Part shown: positions 10,778-21,700 of the stretch, one piece after another
Layout: each line of letters opens with the position of its first letter
Position numbering within the stretch: position 1 is the stretch's first letter
NCBI GenBank assembly: GCA_964019425.1
Contig: OZ025800.1
Coordinates: forward strand, 817,501 to 881,500
DNA: 64,000 bases
Origin: Flectonema sp. DT1601
Lineage: Eukaryota; Euglenozoa; Diplonemea; Diplonemida; Diplonemidae
Reading direction: 5' to 3'
Position numbers and translations under genes: made by a program
Notes under the pieces: model-generated
What the model saw: the letters and a program-made list of their open reading frames with translations, nothing else
The model's database searches: none
What the model was told of the DNA's origin: nothing

Positions 10778-11256
10778 TATGCCTATGTGACTTTTAATTA
10801 TGTAATAAAACTGGGTTATCAAAATGAAAGAATCAATTCCCCCTCTCGTGTATCCGATGTTCCTGTTGTTGTATAAATGTGATTAATAAAAAGAATTACA
10901 TCACTCATTCAGTTTTTGAGATGTTTGTTTTGGGTGTAGCGACTCCGAGTGACTAGTTAGAAGGATAAGACCACTCTTTTCAATTCTGGTTGTATGGCAA
11001 AAGAGTTGGAGCCGTTCTGCTTCTCTTTTTTATTTATTTATCTTTTTTTCTTTTTCGGGAAGAAAAAAAAAAAAAAAAAAAAAAAAAAAGCCTATCTTCC
11101 AGACAGCCGATAAATAAACAGAGAAACAGGTACAGCGCAAGCACCACAATTCCTTTTTTTTAGAGGAAGTGAAAATGGAAAAGAAAAACAAAGAGAGATC
11201 GTCAACCAGGATACGAGAGCACGGATGAGTTTGTAGTTATTTGGTACCACATAGTG

Positions 11257-11289
11257 TGAGTCTAACACTAACGGTTAGGGTCTGACTCA
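11257..11289 (+). repeat. Imperfect palindrome
   Basis: 33-base near-palindrome: outer arms TGAGTC/GACTCA, inner arms CTAAC/GTTAG around one base, with mismatches between. It could form a cruciform or an RNA hairpin. Confidence 0.6.
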
Positions 11290-14200
11290 TGAAGGAAAAG
11301 ACTTAACCATCTCAAAACTAAAAGCTGGGCAACTTGCTGACTACCTCCTGGATAATAAACTTTATATTTATTGAAGTTGGGGAAGTCAAGCTCACGGGTC
11401 GGTCATCCATAAGAACATTGCGTTAAGTTTAATTATGAGAAAGTTTTAAACAGCTATGCATGCAATTTGTAAAAGAAAATGGATACAAATTAACAAAAAG
11501 TAACAAAAAAAAAAGAGAAAAAATATAGTGGGGCCCACCGAATAGAATACTATGGCACCCTATCAAAAAAAAAAAAAAAATATATAAAATTTAGAAGGAA
11601 AAATATTTAAAAAAAAAACAGGATGACTTTTCTACGATTACTCAAATCGTAGAATACGGAACAAATACTAAAGGGAAGCAGGGACGGGAAAGCAAAAAAT
11701 GACGAATTCATATAAAAATATTTTTGAAGCGAGCAGCCGAATACTCTAAAACGACTACACCACTACACATATATGATGACATGAATCAAGTGCTTCAGTC
11801 ATCTTTAAAAGGCTTTGTTTGTTTGCACTTCTACACAAGCTTAGAAAGGAAGAATGAACGATCGGAAGAGAGTGAGCAAAAGATTGACATTCAGAAAATT
11901 ATCAGGTTCTACGATACCAAGTATCCTGCTATATTTCCGGAACGATGCGTAAGCTCTGAGAGAAACGATAACTCTGCAAGGAAAATAGATGAAGTCGGAA
12001 AAACGCGTACCTTCGTAGGCATTAGTCGTTAAGAGCTATTCATTTATTTTTTTTTATTTTCGTTTTAAGTCGTTTAACTCGATTTGTTGAAGCAAAACGT
12101 AAGTAATGTTTCCCACTTTATTTCTTTTAACTCCGAAACAACTTCACCAATACGCAACAAGATGAGAGTGTTGCTAAAACTGTTGTCTTCTTAAAGACAC
12201 GGAGCAACTCAGGTCAACGATGAATGGGAAAGGAAATTAGAACTACACAAGTGAATGCAGTACGTCCGTTAAAAGGAAAGGGAAAATTAAAAAAACAAAA
12301 ACACAACTAGTAGTTTCGTAAATAAAAAAACCTTTTTTTTTTTTTTAAAAAATCGGAAACAGTGAGTATTCTGTATATATCACGTCGGCAAACGACATAT
12401 TTTTATCTTTTTTGGGAAAACGAAAAGGGTAGAAAGAAATAAAGATCACATCATACAGCACTGCACAGCTGTTTTGTGTGAGTTTTTTTTTTTCTTTTTT
12501 TCTTTTTTTTTTTTCTTACTTCTCATACTGAAAATGCAAAAAGAGGACTAGAACAAAGAAATCTATAATTCCTTGACGTCCGTATTTGTGCTTTCCGTAT
12601 GACTTCAAGCTGTATAGTTCAGGGAAAATATTCTAATGTGATATTCGCCAGTCTAATTTCCGACGAACTGACTAAATAGACTACAAACATTCAACAACGT
12701 ACTAAGCGGTTGGTTGATTGGAACTCGACAGTTATCGAGCTTATTCAAAAAATAAAGGACACAGCTCTATTCCCGAGCAATTTTTTGAGGAAAGTGCCAA
12801 TTGTTCCCGCGGGATAGAGCTTTGCCCAAAAATAAATAACCAAAAAGAAGCTCAACGGATGACAACAACTAGAGCAGCACTGCTGAAAGACGTGGAGTGC
12901 CGAATTGCTGACCATCACCTCATAAAAGAGCAACAAAATAGTTAAAAAAAGGAGGGAAAAAAAAAACAGAAACCGGCGAACAGCAGAAACAATAAGGCCA
13001 TCTCTTTCTACATTTTCTTATTATTATTTTTTTCCACCCGAAGACACTTTGATATCAAAATGGCATGCGGAAGCAAAAAAAGAGATTGACAACAGGAGTC
13101 CCTTGTCGACTTAAAACGGGAAAGACGATAATCAAAAAAAATGAAAACCTTTCGCTGGTTTGTTTGTTTTTGTTGTAATTTCTGCGGCTACTTTATTTTT
13201 GTCGGCGTAACTCACTAATTTCTCCATTAGGATTTTGTACAGTTGGCGCACAAACAAAATAAAAGCGTGAGTAAAAAAAAAAAAAAGTAAAAAGGTTTAA
13301 TCTTTTTTTTTTGTGTTTTTCCCCCTTTTTTTTTTTCGTTCACGTTTTTTTTAAAAGCTAAATTCGAATATAAAAAAAAGGTTCGTCGTCTTTTTTTTTT
13401 TTTTTCTCGAAAAATATAAACTAGTCGTCGTCGACTATTCGGTAGCAGTTATCACAAATAAAATTAAATAACATTAAATTAATCAACAAAAGAATTGGCT
13501 TTTATCTTCAACTATACAGAAAATAATAATATAACACTGTGATTTATTGTTTGTGCACGAACCGTCTTAAACTGATAAAGCTAAAGGAGGTTTACGTGTG
13601 CTGGCCAACATTCTTTTTCGTTCTTACAATATAACAATGCAAAAAGAAAAAGAAAAAAATCTGAACTTTTTCGCAAACTCTTCCACCTTGTTCGGAATTA
13701 TAATATTAAGCGTGTCTCTCGATTAGTTACAGGACTAAAGTAACAGCTGATTAAGGCATAGGAGTGCACCAAATTTATTTATTTATTTATTTTATTTTCA
13801 AATTAATTACATGGAAGAAATGGAGTACTTTACAACCAAGAAGAACTCAAAGTTGAAGTTTAACTAGATTCATATTTAAAAAAAGAATTATAAAAAAAAA
13901 AAAAAGATGATGGGTGAACAAGACAAAAACACAGCTTAAAGCAGTTAGAAAAACAATAACAAACATTATCATTTTTTTTTTGTTTTTTTTCATCTGCAGC
14001 CCAAGTGATTATAAAAGGGCATCCTAGTTAGCTGTTAACAAACCAAAAAAAAAAAGAAAAGTGAACATACAGTATCACTGCATGGTGAAAGAAAAAAAAT
14101 CAAAACAAAAAAAGAAGATAACAATGTAAGAAACAGTAATATGTTTTTATAATACCAAAATAAACTGAAAAAAAAAGAAAAATGATTCATTTTAGAATAT

Positions 14201-15718
14201 TAGCTAAAAAAAACAGCTAGACAATGTATTACACTCGTACATAACTAAAATAATGTTAGTATAAGCATCTAAAAAAAAGGGGGGGGGAAGGGGGGTGAAA
14301 CTTTGACAATGTATTTATTTACTAATTATTTATTTTGAATATCCTAAACACTTATACATCATAGTAAGTTTACGGGGTATCAGTTACTTGATACCACACA
14401 ACCGTAAAGACTCCCTCAGGCGTGAAGGGACTTTGTGACCATCAGTATTGGGTGTTAAGACCCACTTGACATAAAGAACTTGTGACTGAAAAAATATTTG
14501 TTGTTGTTAATCAAAGAAAAATTACGTTTAGAAAAAAATAAAACATAAAAGGAAAAAAAAAAAAAAAAAAAATTGTCGTCCAGAAGACGTTGTCGAATCT
14601 GGTAATTCGGGGACCACGTATTATCAAGTTGAGCGTCCCATGCCCTGTAGTCCGTTATAACTTTTTTTTTTTTTTTTTTACACTTAAACAAAGCTAAAAG
14701 AAGAAAAAAAAAGGGGACTAGATAAATAAATCAGGAGGGGGACTTGATAAACTTGATGCTATGATTAACTTTTAAGCAATTTTGAAACTGGCTAAAACGA
14801 ATATAGGGTTCGGCCAAACCTGGTTGCAATGACAAAAGACCAACAGTTGGTATCGATAAAACCACATGTATGCTATCGCAGGGGAGGGTGACTAAAGCAA
14901 ACAAACGGACAATGCAATAAAAAATAATGATTGTTATGATGATGAGTGACGTATATAAAAATAGAAAAACGAAGAACTCATCTCACCAACAGACACTCAA
15001 CATGCCCCACACATGTAGAGAAGCTTGCAGCTGATTGGTGGGGAATATTTTACGGACTGTGAGAAGACGCATCTCCGTCACTCTTTTTATAACTGAAAAA
15101 GGAGAAAAAAAGGAAAAAGAAAAACATTACTTTAAAAATAAACTGGAAGTAAAGAAAAAAAAAACGATATCGCTGCTGTACCACAAGGTAAAGGCACAAA
15201 CCTGCATTGCTACGAAGCACCGTATAAGATAGCTGCGTAGCTGTAGTAAATACAAAATAAAATGAAAAAAATATTGCGGTAGGGGAGGCTACTCAAAAAA
15301 AAAAAAAAAAAAACTAAATTGTTTTTTCTGAAAACTCGGACAGCTTTGAAACAAATATCTTCACAAGAGGACTCCCCTTCATGAAATACTTTATGCAGAA
15401 TACAACAAAAAAAAAAAAAAACACGACCCAACGGAATCACAATATCATTCAGAAGTTCCATCATGTAAATATAAAAAGATTTTTACTACTTTCCTAAACG
15501 TCTGCCTCGAATTAGTCGACAAAAACATATCGAGAAAATTATACAAGCATAAACTTAGTAGTAGGCATTAAACTATACAGAAAATAGTTTTAAAAAAGAA
15601 AATACTGTTGATATTCGTGCGTGAAATGCCAACATTTTTTTTTTTTTTAAAAGCTCTTACAATACTACAATACGTTAAAAAAAAGAAAAATAAAAGTGAA
15701 AGAGTTTGACTTCTCGGT

Positions 15719-15741
15719 ACGCAATCCATTACAGATTGCGT
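15719..15741 (+). repeat. Perfect 8-bp inverted repeat
   Basis: ACGCAATC and GATTGCGT flank a 7-base loop, in the 3'-UTR side of the INPP5A-like gene (minus strand). A possible RNA hairpin; function unknown. Confidence 0.65.
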
Positions 15742-16360
15742 TGTGAGTAGAAAAGTTCTCTGGGAATGAGATCTCCCTGGGTTTCACGCAGTTTTTTTGT
15801 CCTCCCGATAAAAAAAAAGGAAGAATCTTCTTGTGGAAAAAAAAGGATTTCCTTTTTTTTTTTTTTTTTTTTTTTTTTGAAAGTATTGCTTTAAAAGTAT
15901 CGGCGGGGAGTGTGGTTGAATCAACCTAAAGTAAAAAAAAAAAAAAAAAAAAAAAAACAGTTCTATCAGCCAACATAAACCGACACTGATAGGTCCCTGT
16001 GCTGATATTGACTCAAAAGAGAAAGAACACAAGGTGTGTGTGTGTGAGAGAGAGACGTTACGTTTCTCCAGTACTCTTAGACTGGGGTTCACAACATATT
16101 AACAGCATCGAAAAAAAATAGGGAAAACATAGAAAAAATCACCGTGAGAGACTTGAAACTTAATAACTGAACAATCATATTAAATGCTCTCATCTCTGTT
16201 GTATACTGATTGCAATCTTAAGGGCAGATCAGTCTGAGTAATAAGTAAGCGTGATGTCAGTAAGCAAGTAAACATCAATAGTATAAAAACATAGACTTTT
16301 GTGTAACTTTTACTTTAAATAAAATTTAGTCACAAAAGAGATAACATCTTCTTAAAGACG

Positions 16361-17522
16361 CTAGTTGTCCCAGGTCATATAAACGAGAGCGTGATCCAGA
16401 GAAGAGACTGCTGACTTATATTTAATAGGATTTAAGTTAGGATTAGTGAAGAAGATACGATCGGTCCAAGCAGGTAATCTCTTAGTTGAGTAGTACAATG
16501 GAGTGGATGAGCTACACTCACTAGAATCAGAAAGTGAAGAATTCAGATCCTCAGGTGTTCTATTTAGAGGATAAGTTGGAGAGAACGTTATAGGCAGCTC
16601 TGAGAAAGAACGTTCCAAATTAGATGAAATATGATGGCACGACATCCCTCCTTCACGACAAGCATCACTGAAATCTGACCAATTACTACGGTAGGCAGTG
16701 TCTGCGCTTGCTTGACTAGCCCCCCATGTGAATGATTTGCGTTCTATAATGGGTGTTGCTCCCGGAAGCCGCTTTGAAATCGCTTCAATAAACTTGGCTC
16801 CGTCTAAACGGAAATTCATATCCCCAGCAAGAATGACGTTTTCACTTCTAATTTTTCCTGACAAGGCTTCTATTAGAGCACGTCTCCTGCGAAGTGCTAC
16901 ACATGAACTTCCGTTTTTGCTTCCCACGGTAATCATATTGTCATCATCGTGATAGAGATGTACTGCTACGTATGTAGATCTTTCACCGCCTACTTCCAAG
17001 TCGTACACAACTGCTCCTTTTCTACTTGGACCTGCATCACTGAATTTTGTGTTTGCGTAGTGAACATTTTCAATCGCTTGAGACACTACTGAAATGGGTA
17101 CAAATGCATCTTCCGTTGCGTCAAACATTTTGACTTGCTCTAATGCCTGTGTTTGTTATTTATTGTGTAAAGGGATAGTCTGGCAAGTACAAAAAAAGAA
17201 AACATACATCACGCGACACAAGTACATACGCACCAACAGCAGTAAATTGCTTATCGTTGATTAAATGTGCCATCACTCCGCTGTGCCAGAATGTGTCTTC
17301 AGAGAAAGTAGCTTTCATGACTTTGGCTAGACTTGCGTTGAAGTTTGAGCAAAATGCCTTGCCACCGAGCTCTTGCATGTGAATCGTCATTACTTTGATA
17401 TCCTGTGACGAGACCATTTCGCTTACATCAGTAGCCCATTTGCCAAGTATTTGTCCTGTGGTGTCCTCACCAGCACTTCCCAAGTTACTAGTAAGCATGC
17501 ATGTCCTAATGTCTGATCGCAT
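16361..17522 (-). CDS. INPP5A: Type I inositol polyphosphate 5-phosphatase (INPP5A-like)
   Basis: Two exons, 17522-17208 and 17146-16361, joined in phase 0 across a 61-nt intron (GTATGT ... CACAG), 366 residues. Removes the 5-phosphate of Ins(1,4,5)P3, ending the calcium signal. Matches to INPP5A in order: LTSNLGS, HMQELGGKAF, QFTAVGAYVLVSRD crossing the splice, AVHLYHDDDN, the catalytic GDMNFRLDGAKF, ITFSPTYPLN, LPAWTDRIFF and a final SSLDHALVY with the Asp-His pair. Length is close to the roughly 410 of animal INPP5A. A strong acceptor (ATTTTTCTCATTAG, AG 17542-17543) gives a 19-nt leader. A C-terminal isoprenylation motif, found in animal INPP5A, is absent. Confidence 0.9.
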
Positions 17523-18633
17523 TTTGGATTGTGGAAGGCAACTAATGAGAAAAATGTATTGTTACGTTTAACCTCAGATTCTAACAAAAAAAAAAAAAAA
17601 TAGGAACAAAAGAAAAAAAGACTTATCCGCAACATTTTTAACACCGCGCATAAAATTATTTCTCAGTTAACAGTCAAAAAGAAAAAAGAAAAAAATTTTA
17701 AAAAAATAGAATAAAAAAAGGGCGAATGCAGTCTTTTCTGAGGAAGCCAAGAAGTGCAACCTTATACGAGACGGAGACGAGGAAACAAAAATAAAAGCCA
17801 TCAACTGACTTTTTAGAATATTTTGGATTTTCCAACCTGACTCGAAAGTTTTTTTTTACCAGGCCAGTACTAGTTAACCACATGCACATTTTTTCTTTCT
17901 TTTTCAGGCAGCAGGAATTTCTTTTTTTTTTTTTTTTTTTTTTTTTCAGGATCCCGAAAAAGACAATAAAAAAAAAAAATAAAAAAAACTCCCACGACCA
18001 TGATCAAACCATTTTTTGAGATAACAAATTTTTTCTTACAGATAATGCAAGAAAATTGGGAAGCGGGAAAAAAAAAAAATTAATGAAATAAACAAGGTCT
18101 CCCTTTCCGATCAAGAAACACAGCAAACTATTTTGGATAATTATAATCAAGAGAATAAATGGAAAGGTGATAGATTCGAATAATGACAGCTGAACAATTG
18201 ATTATCGAACAACGAAGGAGGGGAAAGAGGAAAAAAAAAAAAAAAACGTAAGAGAACAAAAACTCCTCTAAAATAATAGTATAGAATAGCAATATCCTAA
18301 ACTGGTGGTTGTAAAGAAAGAAGATTATTTAAAAAACGCTGCGATACCAATGGAATGATTAGTTAATACTTTTTTTTTTTCTTTCTTTCTTTTTGTTCTT
18401 CCTTCCCCTTTGTATCAAACCAACAAGAGGACTCGGGAAAAAAGGGCACGGCCCGTTGAACACTACTACATCTGTGATATCACATTTTCGTCACCTGAAG
18501 CCTTGTGGCCAAGACCACTAGGCTTTTTTTTTTTTTTTTTTTTTTTTAATACTCCTTCAAAAAATGTGATACAGAAATTAGTTAAAAAAAAAGCATTCCC
18601 AAAACAGACGTTGAAATAAAGCAGCTGTCTTTG

Positions 18634-18660
18634 TTTTTTTTTTTTTTTTTTTTTTTTTTT
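18634..18660 (+). repeat. Poly-T run, 27 bases
   Basis: Uninterrupted T-run, typical of the desert regions. Confidence 0.9.
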
Positions 18661-19309
18661 GTCCCTTCATTTTTTTTTTTCCGACAACCATACGCGCTTA
18701 TGACTTATAATATACACGCAGGTTTTAAAAAAAAACACTTAAAATAAGAGCTTGCAACAAGCAACAAGAACTTGTATGCATTTCGCTAACGCAAACAAAA
18801 CCGAAGGGGAAAACAATTTGGTTCTTCTTTTTTTTTGAAGAAAGGGAAAAAAAAAAAGGAAAAAAGAACGTAGCAGTAGGACAGTAAATCTCACATCATC
18901 AGTAACATTAAAAATAAGCGCAAAACCCACCTCTGAATCATGCGTGTAACAATTAAACAGTAATGAGGCGCTTCGTGGTTGTAAAAAGAAAAAAGGTATA
19001 AAAAACGAACATGGTTGATTACAATAAGATATTTGATTTAACTTAGGGAAGCGGGGAGAGGGAATAGGGAGAAGAAAAATATTCTTTTTGTTCGTTCGGA
19101 AAAAGAGATAGCTTTTTTATTTTACCGTATCTTGACTTGAGTCGACGTCAGCGACAGTACCTCCCTTCGCATTTTTTTCCTAGGAGGAAAATTCGATACG
19201 CTGTAATTAAAACTACTTTCGGCATCCAAAAAAAAAAAAAAAAAAAAAAAACGATCAGGAGAGAGACTAAGTGATCAATAAAAAAAAATAAAAAGAAAAA
19301 GAGGGTTAA

Positions 19310-19500
19310 CTGTTTGATTTTGTACGTAAAAATACAAAATGTATTGTATCATAAACAATATAACGATAATTTAACATTAGTTTTAGATACAGTGACTAGG
19401 TGTTGATGTTTGACCTTCAAAGTAACTAATACGTTGCGAGAGTAACCCACATACCTCGTACCTCTATTCTCTCATCATCAGTATTGAATAGAAATGGGAT
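19310..19500 (+). repeat. Dispersed repeat family A, copy 1
   Basis: Aligns over about 180 bp with 59612-59795: shared blocks include tgtttga.tttgta, taacgata.tttaacat, gatacagtga, aaagtaacta and gagagtaa.cc followed by acctctattctctc. A third, shorter copy is at about 30555-30645. Size and dispersal resemble a SINE, but no clear polymerase III boxes or tail are visible. Confidence 0.6.
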
Positions 19501-20040
19501 GAAACTTTTGACGATGTAAAAAAAAACAGTACAACTTTAGGGTATTAAAACAAAATTAATATCAAAATTCTTGACGGAAAAAAAAAATATTTGTAGTTGT
19601 TAATCAAAGAAAGGAGGGAAGGAAGAAAAAAAAAAGAAGAAAAAAAAAAAGAGGGAAGGGAGTGAAATAATATAAGGTAGAATTTATGAGTGAGATTACA
19701 CTAGCTGCTGCACGAAACCACAATCTGGTATGACTATGGGGCTAGGAATGATTACATGTGCTAGGGGAGAATTTTTTTTTTTTTTTTAAATTAAGGAAGA
19801 AGAAGAAGAAGAAGATAAAGAAGCAAATAGCGGGGGGGGGTTGACAGATCAATATAACACCATAAAAAAAGTGAACTATATTTATTATAACAGATGTGAC
19901 ATAGAGTTGTTGCCAACTGAAGGGCAAGAATCCTACCAGGAAAATGGGTAACTACACTACGAAGTTAATATAATGTTAAAGTCAAAGAGCTGGTTCATTT
20001 CAGATCAAAAAACTCACACTTTAACACTTGAAGGTAACAG

Positions 20041-20075
20041 AACCTAGTCATCAACAGAATTTACCTGACTAGGTT
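20041..20075 (+). repeat. Perfect 10-bp inverted repeat
   Basis: AACCTAGTCA and TGACTAGGTT flank a 15-base loop. Perfect stem; a candidate RNA hairpin or cruciform. Confidence 0.7.
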
Positions 20076-20093
20076 AATTTTCAGGGGGGGTAG

Positions 20094-20333
20094 TGAATTG
20101 AATTGGGAAAACGTCATTGTTGCATTAACAACAAACTACGTTAAGTGGACTGAATGAGTTCTTCACAACACTTTTTAAAATTTGTAAAAAGGTTGTCTCA
20201 GAAATCGCTAATCAGAACAAGGGATGCTACGCTTCAGCAGAAGCCTTGCAACACCGAGAGGAAAAGTGAATTGGAAAACGCAAAGTGTCGCATTAGCAAC
20301 CGAAATACGTTATGTGGTGAGAGGGGTGAATGC
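20094..20333 (+). repeat. Diverged direct repeat pair
   Basis: 20094-20155 and 20266-20333 share gtgaattg, ggaaaacg, gcattaacaac/gcattagcaac and tacgtta in order. An old local duplication of about 60 bp. Confidence 0.5.
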
Positions 20334-20648
20334 TGACTTAGCAGCAGTAAAATCGTAAAACTGGTTTACGACAATCAATGTCTGGATCAGTACTCTATGC
20401 TCACAGATCTCAGATAAGAATGGCTATGTTTTATCTTAACAATCGCAGATGACTACATCAATTTCCTTCACAGATATGTTGTATAAATATCGATCCTTCT
20501 TTTTTTATTTTTTCTTTCCCCTGAGTACATCTTAGTAATCTAGTGACTTCAGCAGAACAAGTCGAGTCTCGCAGAGAGTAGTCGCTGGAAACACTCACTT
20601 GAAGATGTCGTCGGCAAGTTTTTTTTTCAACAGATGTACCCACTGAGA

Positions 20649-21341
20649 TTATAATTCTGAGCTTACATTGGTAAGTCCTGGACTGGTGTTTCCATTGTTG
20701 AGTTCTATAGAAGAATTCTTTTCTATTCCATAGATTTCTGTTACCTGATTAAGTAATTTTATTAAATCGTCTTGATCAACTGGAGGATCTGATGGAGTTG
20801 AACCATTCTCATCGCTGTGAGTGTATTTACAGAAGTCTCCGAAGGTACATCCTCGTAAGAAAGGATTTTGTAACTTTTCCATGTAGTGAACACAGATCGT
20901 TTTACACTTTTTTCGTGGTTTTGCTTCCAACGCAGGTAGTTGTTGTGAGTGAACGAACTTACAATCAGTACCATAACAACATCTTCCTCTTTGAAAGTGT
21001 CCGCAGATTTTAGGTTTCTCTGTACTGCCACCTGGCTGTGCCGTATGACTGTATCGACAAGCAGCGCCCCAGTGGCATTTCTTTCCGTGTGGACAAGGGA
21101 TATCTCCAGCAATATGCATTTTAAATTCATGTGTTCCTGCACTAAGCTTCTGTTTGCCAACAATCGGTGTGCCATCAGGCATCTGTAAATCAAACAACGA
21201 AGGAATTAATTTATCCAAGCCAACCCTTCCACATATTCGTCTCTTGAGTTCAGATATTGTCTCGCCTCCCTCCGATACAACGTGAACTAGATCGCCACTT
21301 ACCCAAACTTCAGCATGTTGGTTGGTACCACAAGGGGGCAT
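20649..21341 (-). CDS. Triple CCCH zinc-finger protein with ubiquitin-like N-terminus
   Basis: 230 residues from the ATG at 21341. Residues about 8-78 look like a beta-grasp, ubiquitin-like domain (AEVWVSGDLVHVV ... HEFKMHI). Three CCCH fingers follow: CX5CX5CX3H (CPHGKKCHWGAACRYSH), CX7CX5CX3H (CGHFQRGRC onward) and CX14CX5CX3H, the last with an unusually long first spacing. Such fingers usually bind RNA, so an mRNA-stability or processing role is likely but inferred. The frame is open 34 codons further upstream, but the acceptor (AACCTTCACAG, AG 21349-21350) leaves only a 7-nt leader, so MPPCGTNQ is the start. The C-terminus is uncertain: a GTAAGC donor-like site lies five codons before the stop. 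Confidence 0.82.
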   Translation of the reverse strand: MPPCGTNQHAEVWVSGDLVHVVSEGGETISELKRRICGRVGLDKLIPSLFDLQMPDGTPIVGKQKLSAGTHEFKMHIAGDIPCPHGKKCHWGAACRYSHTAQPGGSTEKPKICGHFQRGRCCYGTDCKFVHSQQLPALEAKPRKKCKTICVHYMEKLQNPFLRGCTFGDFCKYTHSDENGSTPSDPPVDQDDLIKLLNQVTEIYGIEKNSSIELNNGNTSPGLTNVSSEL

Positions 21342-21348
21342 TGTGTTC

Positions 21349-21368
21349 CTGTGAAGGTTCAATAAATT
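21349..21368 (-). promoter_or_regulatory. Splice acceptor that sets the CCCH gene start
   Basis: AATTTATTGAACCTTCACAG on the minus strand, 7 bases before the ATG at 21341. It excludes a 34-codon hydrophobic extension. Confidence 0.65.
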
Positions 21369-21369
21369 A

Positions 21370-21700
21370 CTTATTTTAAATAAGAGTACGGAACATTCTG
21401 CATAGTTATTGATATTAAATATCAATTTAGTGGTTACAACCACTGGTCGATGAATACAAAAAAAAGAGTTTATTTCTGCGGTTACGCGTAGGTTACAGCA
21501 AGATTAAGAAGAAGGGGGGAAGAAAAAGATTTCATTAAAAATATTACACAGTTCTTTAGAACACCGACCCGAAAAAGAAAACTGATTTTAACTAATGGTT
21601 ACCTTAGGTCGATGTTCACAAAGGACTATGATGATGTTACTGGTTGAGTATACTTATAGATCGCAAAGCTAACATTGATGAGCTCCAGATGATGTGGAGG
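21370..21700. other. Spacer between SNF2 and CCCH genes
   Basis: About 330 bases, the 3' UTR of the SNF2-RING gene plus the approach to the CCCH acceptor. Nothing else seen. Confidence 0.6.

Larger units (their letters stand above)
10785..16360. other. 5.6-kb gene desert
   Basis: Dense A- and T-runs, (TTTA)n near 13771-13790, imperfect hairpins at 11257-11289 and a perfect one at 15719-15741, and a stretch at 14483-14520 nearly identical to 19571-19612. Plus-strand frames at 11724-12032 and 12718-12945 are open for 102 and 75 codons but begin at TTG and lie against the array direction, so I do not call them. No convincing gene or RNA. Confidence 0.55.
17544..20648. other. 3.1-kb gene desert with repeat copies
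   Basis: Many T- and A-runs (27 T at 18634-18660), a dispersed repeat family A copy at about 19310-19500, a diverged direct repeat pair at 20094-20155 and 20266-20333, and a strong hairpin at 20041-20075. The right end, next to the CCCH gene stop, holds mixed-composition sequence that may be an alternative 3' exon of that gene. Confidence 0.55.

Noticed and set aside
11724-12032. Plus-strand frame of 102 codons
   Set aside because: Begins at TTG, has no acceptor-like tract before its first ATG, and opposes an otherwise one-strand array. Mixed composition makes it the best of the rejected frames.
12718-12945. Plus-strand frame of 75 codons
   Set aside because: No ATG-linked acceptor, no recognisable domain, and an equally long frame on the other strand.
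20458-20643. Separate 61-codon gene downstream of the CCCH gene
   Set aside because: It sits directly in the CCCH 3' region with no room for a leader and pyrimidine tract; better explained as UTR or an alternative exon.
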